Program-made: the position numbers and the translations under genes
Shown: positions 23,024 through 35,116 of the stretch, one piece after another
Numbering within the stretch: position 1 is the stretch's first letter
Layout of the letters: every line of letters begins with the position of its first letter
Assembly (NCBI GenBank): GCA_033980235.1
Contig: CM067067.1
Span: forward strand, 29,937,451 to 30,001,450
Length of the DNA stretch: 64,000 nt
Direction: 5' to 3'
Source: Diadema setosum
Lineage: Eukaryota; Echinodermata; Echinoidea; Diadematoida; Diadematidae
The notes under the pieces: generated by a model
Databases searched by the model: none
What the model was told of the DNA's origin: nothing
What the model saw: only the letters and a program-made list of their open reading frames with translations

Positions 23024-23027
23024 TTGT

Positions 23028-23069
<42 letters not shown>
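23024..23069 (+). repeat. (GT)n microsatellite
   Basis: A GT tract with a single TAT interruption. Short open frames rich in Cys/Val or Thr/His across it are not genes. Confidence 0.95.
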
Positions 23070-23075
<6 letters not shown>

Positions 23076-23977
23076 ACACGCTGTATATGCATGTGTGTCT
23101 GTACATGTCCAAAAACTGAAACTTATGTTGTTTTTGTGCACATGATGTTCAAACGTACAATGTATAACGCTTGCCTGCATTGTATGTACAGATGTAGGAC
23201 CATTGGAATGAAAATGATATACCTCGGGTTTATGTGAGGTTAAAGGTTAAGGGTCAGTTGCAGCAGGGTTTAGGACCACAGCATGAAGATATTTTTGATA
23301 AAATTCCATTTAATTTCCTACTGCAAGAAGCTGAGCTTATGCAGTGTACTTCTTTCAATAGTTAAGTTGACATGGAAGCTGATCATCATTGGTAGCTAAT
23401 TATCAATGATACATGTAGATCTTGCTCTCTATACCAGGAAACATGTCCACATGATGCCTAATCTTATATGATTGAACTTTCAAGTAAGACTCCCACTTAA
23501 TGGTAAAACCACAGAACTGGAAGAATACATTTGTACATGCAACAGCAGCAATAAACCTGATCATGACATCATCAACTTACTGAATTGAATATTCAGAATG
23601 ACTGGTCGAGAAGTGCCTTTCGAAATATTGTGAAATTTCAGAATATCATGTACTTTCTTATTGTCTGATTGTGATAATTTTTGCAGGGATTTTTTTTTTC
23701 AATCTCATGACATTGATAAGATTTTGGGGTGGATTTCTTCTTTAAGATTGCTAACTTTTGGATGCATGTACACAGTAGCAAACTACCAGCTAATAAACAT
23801 TAGGAACAACCAAAGTTTTAAAATATGAGCTAAACTTTAAGTTCTGTAATGTCAGGTGAACATAACTATTGCTGTGCTTAAAGGTAGAGGATCAGATTAG
23901 GAAATGATACAAGTTTTGCCAAACAGGGGGAGAAGATAGAATAGGCGTGTCTTTATCAGACAGAAGTTCAGACATTT

Positions 23978-24312
23978 TGTGGTTTGGGAAAATAGCCTGA
24001 TATTACGAATGTGGGTCTCTTTTAGCTCAAAAACAGCCTGCTTGGGAAATTAGCCCGAAATTGACGCATACATACTTTGCATCATGACTCGGTTCATCAG
24101 CTCAGCACATGGTTTGAAAGTGGTTTCTCCAGTTTGATGGGATGGAGAAAATTTCAGGCTGATGGAAATGCAACCCAAATACCGCACTGCATTGTATTCC
24201 AAAAACTAGACCAAGATTTTTAGGAAATTTTCCTGATCAGATAGTGCGCTATTTGCATCTTCATTGCACAAATATTGGGTTAATTCGACATTGGGCCAAT
24301 TTCCAAACCACA
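23978..24312. repeat. Inverted-repeat element, TGTGGTTTGGGAAA ends, 335 bp
   Basis: TGTGGTTTGGGAAAATAGCC at the left pairs with GGCCAATTTCCAAACCACA at the right. A further internal copy of the same idea (TTGGGAAATTAGCCCGAAAT) lies at about 24032. It is a possible MITE. Target duplications were not found. Confidence 0.45.
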
Positions 24313-25031
24313 GAATAGCGTGATTTTACATAATGTATGAAGCTCTGTTCTGATGATGACAGGCCTTATTAGTACAAAGCTGCTCAAGTTATAGATTGAC
24401 TCCCTTGGTGGGGCCCACTGGCACGGCCACAAAACTCCCCAAACTCTTCGCCTCCTAAAACTTCATCTTCAGATCCAAAAGTACAAAATGTACAACACTT
24501 GTCTTATTGCATTTACCTGATACAGTATGTACAAGTATCTGAATGAAAAAAAAAAAAAAAAAAAAAAAAAAATATGTGTAGGGTGTTCACAATGTAAGCA
24601 GTGATGGCCCAATTTGGATACATTTATGTGGGGTCCAGTGATTAAATTTGACATTTGTGTGGGCAAATTGTTTTGATTATACCCCATTTCATCTTTACAA
24701 GAGATCTACATGATTGTAGTGTATAGATGCTACAGTAGGGAAGAATTATTCAGACTTTGAAGTTGGGGTACACAAACTTACAATTGTAAATCTCTTATTC
24801 ATTTGTTTCACAATGTAAACATTTGGGTGTACAAGCAGGCCCCTTAGCAATGCAACAGACATCTAAATCAGAGGATACAAGGTGTTATGTGTATAATGTG
24901 CATTGCTTGTATCAGTAAAAATGCCCCCAACAGAACAGTGTGTATTTTTAATTTTTGTGTGTGTGTGTGTATACTTGTATAATAAACATACGTAGGACTC
25001 GGGAATTGCTACACATGTATCAACCTCATGC

Positions 25032-25410
25032 TTAAAGGGATGGTACAGTATTGGTGGAGATGAGAATTGGGCTTTTAACTTTTTGCGAGACACTTATGAT
25101 ATAGTCCAGAGCACACCATTTTAAGAGGAATTCAAAGTTTATTTGATGAAAATCGGGTTTGGAATGACTGAAACATCCAAAAACAAAGTAAAACAAAGCG
25201 ATCGTAATAAAGTATGGGTCCCACACTTTATTAGAATCGCTCTTTTTTTGATATCTCAACCATTTCAAAACCAATTTTCATCAAATGAACGTTGAATTCC
25301 TCAAAGAATTACATGCTCTTTCATATTTCATAAGAGGTTTTTCATTATCTTATCAAAACTTGTTAGAAACCTGAAATTAGGTCTCAATCAAAACTGTACG
25401 ATCCCTTTAA
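25032..25410. mobile_element. T2/Kolobok-like palindromic MITE, copy B (379 bp)
   Basis: The ends are TTAAAGGGATGGTACAGTAT and, inverted, TTAAAGGGATCGTACAGTTT, with TTAA at both edges. The core TTTGATGAAAATCGGGTTTG and its inverted partner are shared with copies at 20760 and 59943, but the outer arms differ. It therefore represents a subfamily. Confidence 0.8.
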
Positions 25411-25918
25411 AAAATGAGAAATTAACAACAGCTTGTTAACAGTACATGTACTTACTTACACTGTAAAATACATTCCAGAAGAATGTTGTTACACGTATGC
25501 CAGAGTATTCTCCAGAATGCTATGTAATAACATACAGTTGTACAAGACATGAAAAAGTTTAAAAATTCATAGTGTACCAATAGCGCTTTTGGCATATTTT
25601 GTACTTCGGCTTTGCCATGGTGCTCTCTGCTGCTACAAGTACAATTATATCAACTGTGGCATTTGTTCTTGGCAGTTCCAAGGGTGGTTCCATGTGGCCC
25701 CCGGGAAAAAAAAAACAGCAACAAAAAACATGAAACACAAACACACACACAAAAAAACCTTTCTGGGCATCTTCAATGCCGTTACATGTACATCAGATTT
25801 TGCAGGAATCATCCTTGTAGGGTAGTGAATGCAAAGCTACACTATAGTAGTTTTGGGTACCTTGGGGTACCAGATACATTACACTGTACTTGTAGGTATC
25901 TGCCATTTTGTTGAATTA

Positions 25919-25949
<31 letters not shown>

Positions 25950-26477
25950 AATTCTAGGGCTGTACATGTACCCTGGATTACAAAGAAAAAAAAAAGGTAC
26001 CCCAAAATTGGTTGAAAGCCATTCTGGTGCTTTATGGAAAAAAAAAAATTGCTGCAACAATGAGCTCAAGTAGTGCTGCTACGTCTTAAAACTTTGGTGC
26101 TCATCACACACACACTTTACCAGTGATCTCACACTGACAGCTGCACTGCGCTATGGTACAGTATCATGCATTACCGGTCTGCGGAAGATATTAAAAAGGT
26201 AATCATAGGACATGTCAGTGCTTTAAATTAATTTCATTCCTAATTACTGTTGTATTGAAAAGTAAAAAAAAAAAGAAGAAAATTATAATAATCATTATTA
26301 TCATTGTAATTACAATAAAAAAAAAAACGCTTAGAACATGACTGAAGTAAAATCGGGATCATTATCATCGACTGCTAAATTTTGACGTCTATGATGGCAG
26401 TGTGTAAAAATACATGTGTACATTTTACAAACAGAAGATTTACTATTAACTATTATCAATATCATCTCTCTTGTTAT

Positions 26478-26577
26478 TCTTCTTCTTCTTCTTATTATTA
26501 TTGTTATTATTATCATTATCATCATCATCATCATCTTCATCATTATTAGCATTATTATTATTATTATTATTATTTTA
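26478..26577 (+). repeat. Compound CTT/ATT/ATC microsatellite
   Basis: Runs of CTT, ATT and ATC follow one another. Open frames on both strands here (runs of Phe/Leu/Ser or Ile/Met) are simple-sequence products. Confidence 0.9.
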
Positions 26578-26663
26578 TATACACTTTGATATGTTTGATA
26601 ACTTGCATAAATTGTTGGTTGACTCTTGGTACACCAGGTTAGGGCTCGCTGCTTGCTCAGCCC

Positions 26664-26888
26664 CACCCCCCCCCCCCTTGCCATTGCTATTTCACTCTTT
26701 CCCTTTCTTTATCCCTCTATTGTTCCTCATCTTGTTTGATGTTGCCTCCCTATTCATCCTTATCCTTCAAAGGTTGCCCCCCCCCCCCTTGGTCCTCAAT
26801 CATCACTGACCCTCCTCTACCTTTCATCTGTCCACCCTCCTTCAATTCTTTATGTGCCAATGTGGAACCCCCCCCCCCCCCCCCCCCC
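26664..26888 (+). repeat. Cluster of three long C tracts
   Basis: C runs lie at about 26664-26677, 26776-26787 and 26867-26888 (about 22 C, the longest), within 225 bp of pyrimidine-rich sequence. The minus strand therefore has three long G runs. Length may be unreliable because homopolymers are prone to assembly error. Confidence 0.7.
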
Positions 26889-28230
26889 GTGTGCCACATT
26901 ATACTGAGACACCAATGCAGTTATGCTTTGAGAAAACCTAACTGCTTTTCAAATGTATGTAGCTTTTATACATTCTGTTAAAACCTGGATATGTAGAGAG
27001 CAAAGTTGTAGAAAAAATGCCAAGTCGTGCTTTTATGACAAATTTGTTCAAACGTGGCACATAAAGAGTTAATCCCCCTCCCTTTACCTGTTGGGCTCCT
27101 TGCCCATGACCTCTTACCCTCCCCTTTTGTTTTCTTTGTTCTGTGTCCCTAGTCCTCCCATGACTGTTCTTTTTGTGGGTAGTCCTTGATATGTGATTGC
27201 TGTCCCTGCCTGTTTGTCATTTTGCCTCTGACGAAGATTCTGCTAGGATTGAAAGCTCAGGCCCCTTTTGACTCCATTTTACTCCATTGGCTCACCCCTA
27301 TTGGATCAGCAGTTTTCAGCAGCTTTTTTTTTTTTTTTTTTCTAAACAGAAGATGGTGTCACACAAGGTACCGTGGGGTATAATGGTACCCCAGAGTACC
27401 GCATGTTGGAGCATCATGCATTTTGAAAGGTGCATATGGTCCCTGATAGGGCTTCGGAGCAAAGCTGTGTACATTTCAATCATCTACAATGCATCCAGCA
27501 CAGATAAAACTGTTACAATATTGTCTTGGGGTACCTGTATGTCCAAAAATATAATACAGTAAAACTAATTATGGGGCTTTTATTAGCTGATTATGATTTA
27601 GTTGGAGACATACAGTGTACAATGTAAAATTGAGGGCACCACAGGGAGGTTTTATCAAGGTCAGAGTTATTTTGAGCTCTTGTGGATGTGATCAGCCGTG
27701 GTAGTGTTTGGTCACTTTTGATACATTTCCTTTAAATTCAATTTTAAATTCATGGACACCTTTAAAGGAGAAGTCTGGACGATTTAGAATAAATTTCACC
27801 CTACATAAATCAAGGACCATAATGACTAAGTTTCATTGAAAAATACCCTCCCAACTCGTCACAATCGATTTTTTAGCATCACTAATTTTGAATCGTAACT
27901 ATTCAATTTCTGTACGCCGGCGAGAAAGATCACGTGACGGCGTAACGTATTAGCATCACATTGCATTTTGTTTGGAGCGTCAGCTGGCTCAGGAAGCCCT
28001 GCTTGAGCAACGGCGACACATGCCGAGCAAGGGGTAGCGTTCCGCGTGGTTCCGTCCATGCAGCGGATGCATGCGGCATGATCACGTGTTCTAATAAACT
28101 GGGCGATGGCCAGAAGAAGAGTTTTTTGCCATTCTGAACCCAGAAAATGAGCGGGAAAGGTGTGCAAGATGGCTCTCCAATATTTTAATTGACAAGTTTG
28201 TCGTCAAAACTTACAAATACTACTCGATGC

Positions 28231-28850
28231 AGCCTCGTCATACTCCCCATCGGCAGCATAACTGCAACCAGCAGCCCCATACGCATAGCGTAATGGGGCT
28301 GCGCACTGTAGCATTCAGGATCATGATAAGGTAGTATCGCGGATAAGTATCAACTTAAAATCGAAAAATTTCTTCAATTTGAAGACTTACCAGTGAAGTC
28401 GAAGTATTGACAACAGGCTTCGGGCAACGCTTGGTTCTGCCAATAGTCGGTCGAGAAGAACCTTGGAGAGCTACACTGAATTGACGGCCAGCGCATAAAC
28501 GGAGATGTGTGCGCACAGAGATGTCTCTTTGTGTGTGCGCCTGTGCTGGCCATCAATAATTCAGTGTAGCTCTCCAAGGTTCCTCTTGACCGAGTCACAT
28601 TAAGTCATCAATTTGAACAGAAAAGGACTATTGGCAGAACCAAACGTTGCCCAAAGCCTGTTGTCAATACTTTAACTTTACTGTTCAGTCTTCAAATTGA
28701 AGAAATATTTCGATTTTAAGTTGATATTTATCCGTGATGCTACCCGATCATGATCCTGAATGCTACAGTATGCAGTCCCATTACGCCATGTGTATGGGGC
28801 TGCTGGTCGCATTTACCGGCGGCGGTACTATGATGAAGCTGGCGCTGGCG
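28231..28850. repeat. Long imperfect palindrome, arms about 290 bp
   Basis: The left arm (about 28231-28500) and right arm (about 28530-28850) are inverted copies. Paired words include GCATTCAGGATCATGAT with ATCATGATCCTGAATGC, GAATTGACGGCCAGCGC with a partner at about 28548, and AACCTTGGAGAGCTACAC with GTGTAGCTCTCCAAGGTT. The centre lies near 28512 within GTGTGCGCACAGAGATG. It contains no convincing ORF. It is most likely the core of a fold-back element. Confidence 0.75.
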
Positions 28851-29191
28851 TTTCTTCCGCGGTTCAAGTTATACTGTCGTAATTTACCACCGTCAGACAT
28901 ACTCAAGAGTCTCAGACAACAAGAGAGGCAATAATTCTGAAATTGACAGACTGATTTCAGATTGTTTACACTCAGAAGTTGAAAAAAACTATCGCGGATT
29001 GTGATAGCATTTGGCAGTAGCAGATGTACACTGTACATAGTATGCCTGATCACTCTGATGACAACAATAGCCAATGAATTGTAAATGATGGGGTGGACAC
29101 TAATAAGTACGGCAGTATTACAATACATATGATATTTCAATAAAATGAAAATGTTATACACATGTAACATTGCAAGTATTTTACATTAATC

Positions 29192-30171
29192 TTAACCCTA
29201 TAAAGCCCAAGGGGGGGCACATTGTGCCCCCCTACCAGATTTTCGTTTGCCACTCCTTCGTCCTTAATCCGATTTCAACCAAATTTGGTGACTTTTCCTA
29301 AAATCTTATTGCGAACATTTTGATATATAATTTAGCTATATTTGCTGTTGCTGGTTGCCATGGCAACCATAAACTGACAACCATGTCAGTCAGATTTTGC
29401 ATCTTTTTTCTGTTCCCATTTCATTTAACAGCATTACAGTGTATGAAATGGGTGTTTCTTGGCTGAAATTTGTTGAAGAAGCAACATCTAAAGTAATTAT
29501 GGTCCTGGAAAGTTTTTCTTATTATTTCCTTTGTTTTTAGGTGACAAAGGCATAAAACAATATATATAATAGAGATAATTGAAAACAATAATATTTTCTA
29601 CAGATTGCCCTTATATTTTGAGTTATTTTGATTCCTTCACCAAAGTTATGCCTCTAATATCATTAGTTTATCATATTATCAATTTGCAATCTCAAAATTC
29701 CACTATTATGCAAATATGAAATGTCATAACTATACATGTTCCCATCCCAAACACTTCATCTCAGGTCTCATAATGTATCACTATGTTGATATGAATAGCG
29801 TCCCCATGTGGTGACCTTGAGAAATTTCTAACATAACAAACAATAAAATTCCACTTGCTTATCATTTGTGGCAAATATGAAAATGATTGGTCTATAATAA
29901 GACATATATAATGGGGATAAAGAAATTATACCGAAAAATCATGTTTTTAGAATATTTCCTATGTATTTCCTTATATTTTTGTTAATAGCGCCCTCCATGG
30001 GTGACCTTGTGAAAATTCAAATGTATGGTCATGTAGAGTATGAGTTACTCTACCCACGTGCCAAATATGACGATGATACATCAAATAATAAAAAAGTTAT
30101 ATAGGGGGGGCACAATGTGCCCCCCCTTGGGCCTGCGAGGGGTCAAAATAGCTTGGGCTTAATAGGGTTAA
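29192..30171. mobile_element. piggyBac-like non-autonomous element, 980 bp
   Basis: The left end is TTAACCCTATAAAGCCCAAG and the inverted right end TTAACCCTATTAAGCCCAAG. TTAA flanks both sides and the termini begin CCC, as in piggyBac elements. Just inside each terminus sits a GC-rich palindrome, GGGGGGCACAATGTGCCCCC or its near copy, so each end can also fold on itself. The interior is AT-rich with no ORF. Confidence 0.75.
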
Positions 30172-30793
30172 TGACGGATTTTATGTATATATACCGAATA
30201 TCATTTGAATAAAGGAATACAGCATTTGGCAAAAGCACTCCTAAAACAGTGTACGGACTCCTGCGGTAGCGCCAACTAGGCAGACCTCAGCAGGCATGCA
30301 GATACCGCGCCGCAGTCAGCAGTGCAATGTTAGATCAATGCGTAGCTGGGCTGCGCTCGCGGTGCTCCGCTGAGGAAAGTGAGTCTGTGACATCACGCGC
30401 AATGCATACTGGGACAGATAGTACGAAGGGCTGCTCGCGACGGATTCGAACATGAAGAATTACCTTATTTTTCAAAAAAATCATAGTAAATGTATCTGAT
30501 GGTCTTTTCTCGTCGGGAAAAGGGTAATAGGTTCATGAAATATTGTTCTTTACACGGGAAACGGCTGATAACCGTCGGACTTCCCCTTTAACCGAAACGT
30601 TTAACATTCTAGGGTACATTCCCTGCACTTCGAAACCTGCCCAGTGCTTGTGCTCTTGGAAAAGATTTTTTTTACCCACAATGTCCCTCTCGACGCAGAT
30701 GTATAAATGGGTACCTGGCAAGGCTAGGGTAATGGCAGTGCCCTCCAGTAGATCAGTAGCAACACTGATGAGGCTACCCTGGGTAAAGAAGAC

Positions 30794-30815
30794 ATTATTA
30801 TTATTATTATTATTA

Positions 30816-30862
<47 letters not shown>

Positions 30863-30880
30863 GTTATTGTTGTTGTTATT
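30794..30880 (+). repeat. (ATT)n microsatellite
   Basis: About 29 ATT/GTT units. Poly-Asn or poly-Leu open frames across it are artefacts. Confidence 0.95.
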
Positions 30881-31179
30881 TAGTTCATACACTATACTGT
30901 ACATACATTATGTACACAGCAGTATGCTAGAAATATACTGTATATTTACTTGTAGCCTTACAGTCTGATCATATCTGTCTTGAAGTATATTGTGCATTGC
31001 AGGGCTTGAAATAATATTTTTGAAGGTCAAGGCCATTTTTGAAAGAACACTTTCAGCTTCTAAAGGGCAAATTGGCCGTGGATACCGAAAAATTTCATGG
31101 GGCATCCAAGGCCATTCAAAAGGGCATTAAGGCCACTTTTAGAGGGCAGCTAATTCTGGTCAAAATGGCACCAAGGCCA

Positions 31180-31184
<5 letters not shown>

Positions 31185-31215
<31 letters not shown>

Positions 31216-33084
31216 ATTGCGATCGCTCTTCGTCCGGCGTCCATCATGCGTCGTGCGTCGTCCGTCGTGCGTAAACTTCTGACATTTTCATCTTCTTCTT
31301 GAGACATGGCCCCCCTGGGGGGCCCCCCCAATTAAGGAATCTTTAAAAATCTTCTTCTCTAGAACCAAAAGTGATAGGGCTTAGTTGATACTATGAGTTA
31401 GTACATTGATGACTGTAGTTTCAAGTTTGTTCATGGGGGAATCAGGGGTGCCCCCCGTGGGACCCAGGGGAGGGGGTTTGGAGCGGTCCTAATGGGGCCT
31501 AAATTGTACATTTTCATCTTCACTTTGAGATCCCCATGTCTGATTTTCAACAAACCTTGTAGGTAGCATCCCTAGGGGGATAGGATCTCAATTTGTTCAA
31601 ATGGGCACTATGGCCCTCCTGGGGGCCCCCAGGGGGCCCTAAACCCCCTAAAATTAAGGAATCTATAAAATTCTTCTCTAGAACTAGAAGTGATAGGGCT
31701 TAGATAATACTATGAGTTAGTACATTGATGACTGTAGTTTCAAGTTTGTTCATGGGATTGGCAGAATCAGGGGTGCCCCCCCCCCTTTTGGGACCCAGGA
31801 GAGTGGATTGGGATGGGTCCTAATGGGGCCTGAATTGTACATGTTCATCTTCTTCTTGAAAACCTCATGATGCATTTTGACCAAACTTAGCAGGTAGCAT
31901 CCCTAGGGGGATAGAATTTCAATTCCTTCAAATGGGCACCATGTCCCTCTTGGGGGACCCCTAGAGGGCCCACCCCCCCCCCCACATTAAAGCCCAAACA
32001 AAGTTCTGGTATGCCTGCAAAAGTTGTCAAATTTTGCTCCAAAATGTGAACGTATGCCTAGGAAATGTGCGAAATAACGCTGTAATAACAAGATATTCGA
32101 TGGGTAAGGACGAAAATGGGAAATATTAACCAAAAACATTCAGTCTCGGAACTTACCCGAACGGGGTCAGGCTAGACTCGGACTCGGGGATAACTCAGCC
32201 TCGCTTTGCTTGACTAGTACTAATACTATGCATACGGGAGCGGCCTGTATAAACTACATTGTAGCGTTCTGGCTACTCGCAGTAATGGTCCGAGTTGTTA
32301 CAACACGCGCATCAAAAACCTCTTTGGCGCGCATGCAAAATTAGTGTGCGCCTCTCAAGCACCTCTAAAAACAATCAAAGACAATTGATAAACAACAACA
32401 AAAACTTCAAAGACCGCGCGTCTCAGCAACTGAGGTGATGTGCGTATACTAGTAGGCTTGAGGACCGCGCGCCGTCCATTTGTTTTGTACAGGATTAGCA
32501 CGCACTTTCCTGTCTGCTCAGTAAGGCCTCGTTTGGTACCCGTAGTACTATAGAGTACTGATGAACATGGCGATCACGAACTGTGTGTAAATTGTCTGAA
32601 ATAGGGTCGAGTTTTCCCTGAGACCGAGTTAGTCTGGAGCCTTCTGGAATAAAAGTCGGTCTACCGACTTTTATTATTTTTCTCAAAATACTCCAAAACG
32701 ACTCATCATTCCGGCAAACCGCGTCAGCCAGGTAAGTTTATTTGTAGACTCTTTCGATATATTGCAGGCAAATATGAAATGGTGCCAGACGGGTTCTCAA
32801 GCCCTTACCAGAACTTAGTTTTCACTTTAAGGAATAATCTTCTACTCTAGAACCAGAAATGATAAAGCAAAGTTAATACCATGAGTTTGTACATTGGTGG
32901 CTTTAGTTCCAAGTTTGTTCATTGCAGATCCAGGGCTGCCTGCCCCCTCCCTGGAGTTGAGGGGGGGGGGGGTGGATCCATATGCAGACCTAAGTTTCCA
33001 ATGTTCTCAGGTAAGAGTGTGCAAGAATGCATGGAAGGTGATATTGCGATACTCAGGTGAGCGCGTGACCCCCGGGTCTCTTGT
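31185..33084 (+). mobile_element. Helentron/HINE-like element, family i copy 1 (AGCTCACCTGAGCC)
   Basis: The left hairpin is AGCTCACCTGAGCC (31185-31198) and GGCTCAAGTGAGCT (31202-31215), followed by a CGTCC/CGTGCG-rich stretch. Internal units of about 325 bp carry TTAAGGAATCTTTAAAAATC, GATGACTGTAGTTTCAAGTT and GGCAGGTAGCATCCCTAGGG. The right end has CTCAGGTGAGC (33052-33062), the partner of the left arm. A near-palindrome GACCCCCGGGTC (33067-33078) and CTCTTG follow. An 844-bp element interrupts it at a TTAA site. Confidence 0.75.
31987..32830. mobile_element. TTAA-flanked element nested in family i copy 1 (844 bp)
   Basis: The left end TTAAAGCCCAAACAAAGTTC is paired with TTAAAGTGAAAACTAAGTTC at the inverted right end, and both continue as TGGTA. 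TTAA is duplicated. Sibling units of the host element read AAATTAAGGAATC at this place, which is the empty site. The interior includes GC-richer sequence with no convincing coding frame. Confidence 0.8.
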
Positions 33085-34213
33085 ATTTTCCTAAAATGAT
33101 AAGTAGCGTGCAATGTAAGGCACTTTGGTACCAGAATTGCAATATAACACACAAGTGATACCGCGTTAATGTAAAAAAAGTCTGAATAAATTATTTGTTT
33201 TTTTGATATGTATGATATGATGGAGAAACAACGGCCAAAAGAAAAAGGGTACACCTTTGACTGCAGTGGCATGATGACCAAAAGAAAAGTGGCAGGTAAA
33301 TTTATGGCCATGAAAATATAATTTTTCTAGGGGGGCTTAACGGCCAACGAAAGAAGCATCGACAGCCATGGCCGTTGATGGCTGTCGATTAATTGGAGGC
33401 CTGCATTGTAAGCATAACTCAGGACTAATCCAGTCAATACTGACGAACGCTAGTGAATAGCAGGGTCTTCATTATAATTACCTTGCTCATTTGTTCAAAT
33501 TTCTCACCAATACACTTCTGGAAATGCTTTTGCGCATTCTTCAAACATTTTTATAAGCTTTAGCATTGCTACAAACGTGTGTGATATGCTGTACAACTAT
33601 TTTATGTAATGAGGTGAGATGTGTGCAGGCTGAACAAAAAGCTCTCTTGCTTTAGAGAGCTATTTGTAGTTGGATGCTAGCACCAGCTGTGTGTATGACT
33701 AGATGATAACCATTTCAAAATAGCCAGAAAAATGTTTGCTATTAAAGAGGTAGTCATTGTCATCCTCTGCATGTGAGTTGATGTTCAATAGAAGGATGTG
33801 GGTTATTATCAAACATGTTTCATTTTTATGCAGTGGGGCCCATAAATACAGTGGGGTATGTGCAGTAATGTCAGTGAAGCAAACATTGTTAGAAAACAGT
33901 GGCAGTTTATCTTCAAAATTCAAACGAATGCTACATTTGTAATGTGTAGAAATTTACTGTACTGCATAGAGGAGCCTCCCTATTATCATGGAGCTACTTG
34001 TAGCTCCATGCTTTTATTAAATAGCTTTTAGGAGATTTGGTTTTTGGATGAATGAATGCATGTGCAAGGTGAATGCATGTGTTGGTTTATGCTTGCGTGC
34101 GTGAAAATTGTTTACCAAATTCCTATTTTTATTTTCCATATCAAAAACTACGTGGATTGACGACACAAAGGATTTACACAAGAATCATAAGATTCCCTTT
34201 TCAGATGTTTATT

Positions 34214-35005
34214 TGTCCCCGCAGAACGAGTTCGAGCAGGGGACTATGAAAGGGGCTCCGTTCGTGTGTGTGTGCGTGTGTGTGTATGTGTGTGCGTCCG
34301 TGTGTGATCAAAATGTTCAATTTGCTACTTCTCTGTCATTTGTGAGCCAATTTTGATTCTGTTTGCTTTATATGATAGCATTACATGGGAGCTTTGAAAC
34401 TTCTCAGAATTTCAGTTGTGACTTTTGACCTTGACCTTTGACCTATATTGTACATTTTGCTACAAAATGCTACTCCTTCGCCATTTCTAACCCGATTTCA
34501 ATTCTGTTTGCTTTATGTGATGGCACTAGGTGAGGGCTTCAAAACTTCTACACAGAATTTTGACCTTTGACTCCTTTGACCTTTGACCTTGATTTTTGAC
34601 CTATATTGTACATTTTGCTACAAAATGCTACTCCTTTGCCATTTCTAACCCGATTTCGATTCCGTTTGCTTTATGTGATGGCACTAGGTGAGGGCTTCAA
34701 AACTTTTACACAGAATTTTGACCTTTGACTTCTTTGACCTTTGACCTTGATTTTTGACCTGCAATGTACATGTATATTGTACATTTTGCTACAAAATGCT
34801 ACTCCTTCGCCATTTCTAACCCGATTTCGATTCCGTTTGCTTTATGTGATGGCACTAGGTGAGGGCTTCAAAACTTCTACACAGAATTTTGACTTTTGAC
34901 TTCTTTGACCTTTGACCTTGATTTTTGACCTATATTGTACATTTTGCTACAAAATGCTACTTCCGGCGGGGACATATATTTTACGCACCGCGTAATTTCT
35001 ACTTT
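34214..35005 (+). mobile_element. Helentron/HINE-like element, family iii (TGTCCCCGC)
   Basis: The left end TGTCCCCGC (34214-34222) is followed by a partial partner GCAGGGGAC, then a GTGTGC-rich tract. Three to four tandem units of about 160 bp follow, each with TGTACATTTTGCTACAAAAT, CCATTTCTAACCCGATTTC, GATGGCACTAGGTGAGGGCT and TTTGACCTTTGACCTTGAT. The right end has GCGGGGACA (34966-34974), then a perfect TTACGC/GCGTAA hairpin (34981-34995). There is no ORF. Its internal units carry TGACCTTTGACC, the inverse of the GGTCAAAGGTCA word in families ii and iv. Confidence 0.75.
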
Positions 35006-35116
35006 TCCTTGTTGTAAAAATAAAATGTCATTAGCTATTGCACAAATGAAAACGTGACATTGGATAATGTGACATGTAGGCCTATTGGTAAATAACATTA
35101 GCAGAGCAGAGGTGTA

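Larger units (their letters stand above)
27762..30591. mobile_element. Possible large TTAA-flanked (Kolobok-like) element with nested insert
   Basis: The left end TTAAAGGAGAAGTCTGGACG and the reverse complement of the right end, TTAAAGGGGAAGTCCGACGG, match at 16 of 20 bases and start from TTAA. Weaker inverted similarity seems to continue inward. The interior has a large palindrome (28231-28850) and a piggyBac-like insertion (29192-30171). Without that insert the element would be about 1.85 kb. The pairing of these two ends over 2.8 kb is inference; they could belong to separate truncated copies. Confidence 0.4.

Noticed and set aside
27859..28167. Minus-strand frame of 102 codons with several Cys and His, checked for a THAP-like domain expected in a Kolobok transposase
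   Set aside because: The spacing of Cys/His and the lack of the conserved Trp/Pro pattern do not support it.
30533..30968. Open frames of 123-141 codons on both strands with poly-Asn or poly-Leu
   Set aside because: They are created by the ATT microsatellite at 30794-30880. There is no domain or conserved-looking flank.
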